From NCBI GenBank assembly GCA_052435735.1, contig JBQVNB010000004.1:207717-271716 (forward strand): a stretch of 64,000 bases of DNA. The letters run 5' to 3'. The stretch's first letter is position 1. Every line of letters begins with the position of its first letter. A program made the translations under genes and the position numbers. This DNA is from Aliihoeflea sp052435735. Lineage in GTDB: Bacteria; Pseudomonadota; Alphaproteobacteria; Rhizobiales; Rhizobiaceae. Shown here one piece after another: positions 61,658-64,000 of this stretch. The notes below the pieces were generated by a model. It was not told the origin of the DNA. It made no database searches and saw nothing but the letters and a program-made list of their open reading frames with translations.

Positions 61658-63823
61658 ATGGCAGGCAGTGCGAAGCGGGCGGCATTTCCCCGCATGATCA
61701 GTCAGTTTTTGCGTCAGCGCGGAGCTACAGTTCTTCCACCACGCGACCTCGAGCGCCTTAGCTCCTATCTTCAAAGGCTCATCCGCAGCGGCATCCTGCC
61801 ACCTCGCGTGGGTGGCAGGCTGGATTGGCAAGCGATTGCCGAAGCTGTCGACCTGGATCAGGCCGCACTGGCGGAAGCCCGAGCAACGCTGGAGCCCGCC
61901 CTCGACGCAATCTGCCGTTTTCTGGAACCGACCGCCTCCGAACACGCTCGAGGTGCGCAGACGAAGATCAAGATGCCGAAGCAGCCCAACGTACCAGCGC
62001 CTTCCGCGCGCAGATCAAATAGCAAGAGCAGTCCGGAATGGCGATGGGAAGAGACGGCCATGGCTGCGGCAGCGCGCTCCGGTCGGCCAAGATGCAGCCT
62101 CTCTTCTGGCCGCCGCCGAGGTATGATGCCCAAGCCAGTTGTCGAGTTTCCCGAGGCGCAATGGGCTGTTTGGGAAGAGCCATTGACGTTTTCGGAGGCA
62201 CTTAAGCTCCATATGGATCGTCATAGCGATTCTGTATGGCACCTACATCGCGCAGTTGTCCAATCCGACGAGTCATTCAATCACAAGACCTTTACGAGTT
62301 GGATCCAAGGCACCAAGACTCCTCGGGCAGCGACGAGCTTCGAGATCCTTGGACGGATCGAACGACGCTATCGGCTTCCTTCAGGCTACTTCAAGGCGAA
62401 ACTGGCGCAGCCAAACCGCGCCACCTCTGGACACCACCCGGCCAATGTTACGCCGTCACAACGAAGACGTTTGGCCTGGCACCTACCTGACGATTTCGAC
62501 CGCAGGCCTCCTTACGGGCAGGAAGAAATTCTTAAATGGGTACAAGAGAACATCATTTCTGGTGGCACCGACTACAGGCGGTTCCAAGCGCTGGCACTGC
62601 GCAACCGCTACGCCGTACGCTTCCCCGGCATACTAGACCAAGATCTCGGCTTTGACAGACCACTGTCAAGCCATCAGCAATCGGCGGCTCCCAACGCAGA
62701 TGATATCGATACGGAAGGTGCGACAAATGTGGCCGTCGATGCACCTCGGCGTCTATGGCTTGAGATGTCCGAGCTACTGCGATTCAAGACGGCGACACTA
62801 ACTACCATTGGTTTCCAGAGAGTGGGTGTGTGGGGAGGCGAAACAGCAGCACAGAAGGTCGAGCACTTCGGACTTCTCTTTGGTTCGCTCGCGGCACCGA
62901 AGCGTAGTGCAGTGCGAGGCCTCGGCATCCCGCTCGAAGCGCTGACCTTTGCGATGCTCGTCTTCCCGGCAGTGTGGGATTGGTATCTGACCTGGCGCGA
63001 GAAGCGCCGCGGCTTCTACACTTCCTGGGAGGTAGACATGCTCAGGATCGCGCTGGCGCTAACTCGTGCAGAAACCGGTTGGCTTCGACAACGCCCTGAT
63101 CTTGCTCACCACATCCAAGCAATTCCTGCACTCATATCTGAAGCGGAAATCCTTGCTACCCAGTCTGATTGGGACGCCGCATGCGACCTTTGCCAGAAGC
63201 ACTGTGCGGGCCGCATCAAGGAAATCCAGCGCGTGGCCAAGGTCCACCGCGATCCGTTCGAGCCAATCCTGCCCATCTTAGAAGCAGACAGCCCTGTCGG
63301 AGAGTATCGGAAGATCGCGGACGAGATTCTGAGAATGATGCCGGACGAGTGCCGGTATCCGGTGGCGGCAGCCGAAGCCACCCGCTCGTTCCTCATTATT
63401 CGGCTTGGCCTTCACACGGGCCTTCGCCAGAAAAACCTTCGGCAGCTCTTACTGTGTCCTCGAGGCCGTACTCATACATCAGAACGCCACCTTGAGGACA
63501 TGAAGGTTGGCGAATTGCGATGGAGCGAGCGAGATCAGGGTTGGGAGGTCTTTATTCCCGCGGCGGCGTTCAAGAACGCCAGTTCCTCATATTTCGGCGA
63601 TAAGCCTTTCCGCCTTGTGCTGCCGAACATAGGCGATTTCTACTATCATCTGGAGGCTTATGTTGGTCGCCATCGGCTGAGGCTTCTGAAGGGAGCCCAC
63701 GACCCTGGTACGTTTTTTGTCAAGACGATGAAGGTGAACAGCGTGACAGCAGCCTATGACCAGACAACATTCTTTGAAGCCTGGAGGCTCATTATCCAGC
63801 GCTATGCCATCTACAACCTCTGA
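61658..63823 (+). pseudogene. Tyrosine-recombinase-like integrase truncated by an IS element
   Basis: Large (~720-residue) site-specific integrase with C-terminal catalytic homology. The frame is open from 61610; I favour the ATG at 61658 (MAGSAKRAAFPRMISQFLRQRG). Catalytic box I, with the first Arg, is LGLHTGLRQKNLRQLL (Arg at 63425-63427). The sequence then runs FIPAAAFKN... to FEAWRLIIQRYAIYNL and stops at 63821 before the HxxR box and the nucleophilic Tyr. The TGA stop is the first codon of the inserted IS3 element. Composition is AT-richer than the housekeeping genes. It should be inactive unless the IS excises. Confidence 0.85.
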
Positions 63824-64000
63824 ATAGCCCCGAGTTTCGTGGACGCCCTCGGGTTACAGTTCCTGCTGCCGTTCGAATTCGACGGGTGACAGCATCCCGT
63901 TCCTGACGTGCTTGCGCTTCGGGTTGTAGAACATCTCGATGTAGTCGAACACGTCCTGCCTTGCCTCTTCGCGTGTTCGGTAGGTCCTTCGCCGGATTCG
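63821..64000 (-). mobile_element. IS3-family insertion sequence, right end
   Basis: The end begins TGAATAGCCCCGAGTTTCG, an IS3-type terminal inverted repeat with TG at the tip, and the transposase stop lies 33 bp inside. The element interrupts the integrase and continues past the window edge, so its other end and the target duplication cannot be checked. Confidence 0.75.
63854..64000 (-). CDS. IS3-family transposase OrfB, C-terminal end (partial)
   Basis: Only the last 48 residues lie in the window: RIRRRTYRTREEARQDV, FDYIEMFYNPKRKH and GMLSPVEFERQQEL. This matches the C-terminus of IS3-group OrfB proteins (xYxTRxEARxxVFDYIExFYNPxRxH...LSPxEFE). The DDE catalytic Glu would be just upstream, outside the window. 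The stop TAA is at 63854. Confidence 0.85.
   Translation of the reverse strand, partial: RIRRRTYRTREEARQDVFDYIEMFYNPKRKHVRNGMLSPVEFERQQEL

Noticed and set aside
61258..61761. A 167-codon frame overlapping the integrase start
   Set aside because: Arg/Ser/Cys-rich with no RBS and out of frame with the integrase, which has recognisable conserved boxes.

Overview
The window is a gene-dense, high-GC stretch of an alphaproteobacterial chromosome, almost certainly from the Hyphomicrobiales (Rhizobiales). The family-level clues are a Ros/MucR regulator, phosphatidylcholine synthase (Pcs), a BA14K protein, an IalB-type invasion protein, a lexA gene with a GTTC-N7-GTTC box, and gene pairs typical of that order (ppiD-trpD-trpC-moaC-moeA, tmk-holB-metG-tatD, coaD-ppi-ppi-queA-tgt, gyrA-marC). 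I cannot name the genus. It is mostly housekeeping DNA; only the last ~3 kb look acquired.

Layout. 0-7.3 kb: unknown protein, gltA, gltX, comEC, lexA, and a DUF423 gene divergent from lexA. 7.3-13.3 kb: recG facing sdhE-mfd. 13.3-20.3 kb: DsbA-like oxidoreductase, an orphan YejA-type peptide-binding protein, IalB, HspQ, an AEC transporter, a UbiH-like hydroxylase and pcs. 20.4-25.1 kb: a complete BMP-type (nucleoside/purine-like) ABC importer operon. 25.2-29.7 kb: a glutathione transferase, rimO, two unknown exported proteins and rlpA. 29.9-33.8 kb: a four-gene operon of ATP-grasp, alpha-E, transglutaminase and the proteasome-like peptidase Anbu. 33.9-40.8 kb: BA14K, then the minus-strand ppiD-trpDC-moaC-moeA operon, and tpiA. 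41-47 kb: a MucR homologue without its zinc ligands, a repeat-rich exported protein, a 28-codon membrane peptide, ggt, lipB, tRNA-Leu(GAG), fosX, and an MBL hydrolase and tatD. 47-61 kb: metG, holB, tmk, dacF, DUF2177, tgt, queA, two cyclophilins, coaD, a 43-codon membrane peptide, gyrA, marC and a DUF4168 protein. 61-64 kb: an intergenic region with foreign character, then a large tyrosine-recombinase-like integrase cut short by an IS3-family element that runs off the window.

How the genes fit together. DNA repair and topology are well represented: lexA, recG, mfd, gyrA and holB. Translation and RNA modification genes are gltX, metG, rimO, tgt, queA and the tRNA. Envelope functions are rlpA, dacF, ppiD, pcs, comEC and IalB. 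Central metabolism is represented by gltA, sdhE, tpiA, trpDC, lipB, coaD and moaC-moeA. Of the places worth a second look, the Anbu operon is the nearest thing to a poorly understood system; it is a known conserved association rather than a new one. The others are the zinc-less MucR, the loss of three of four zinc ligands in Tgt, the FosX homologue beside a tRNA, two tiny membrane-peptide genes with strong ribosome binding sites, and the integrase whose stop codon comes from an IS end. I found no CRISPR array, rRNA, prophage or convincing new multi-gene defence system.
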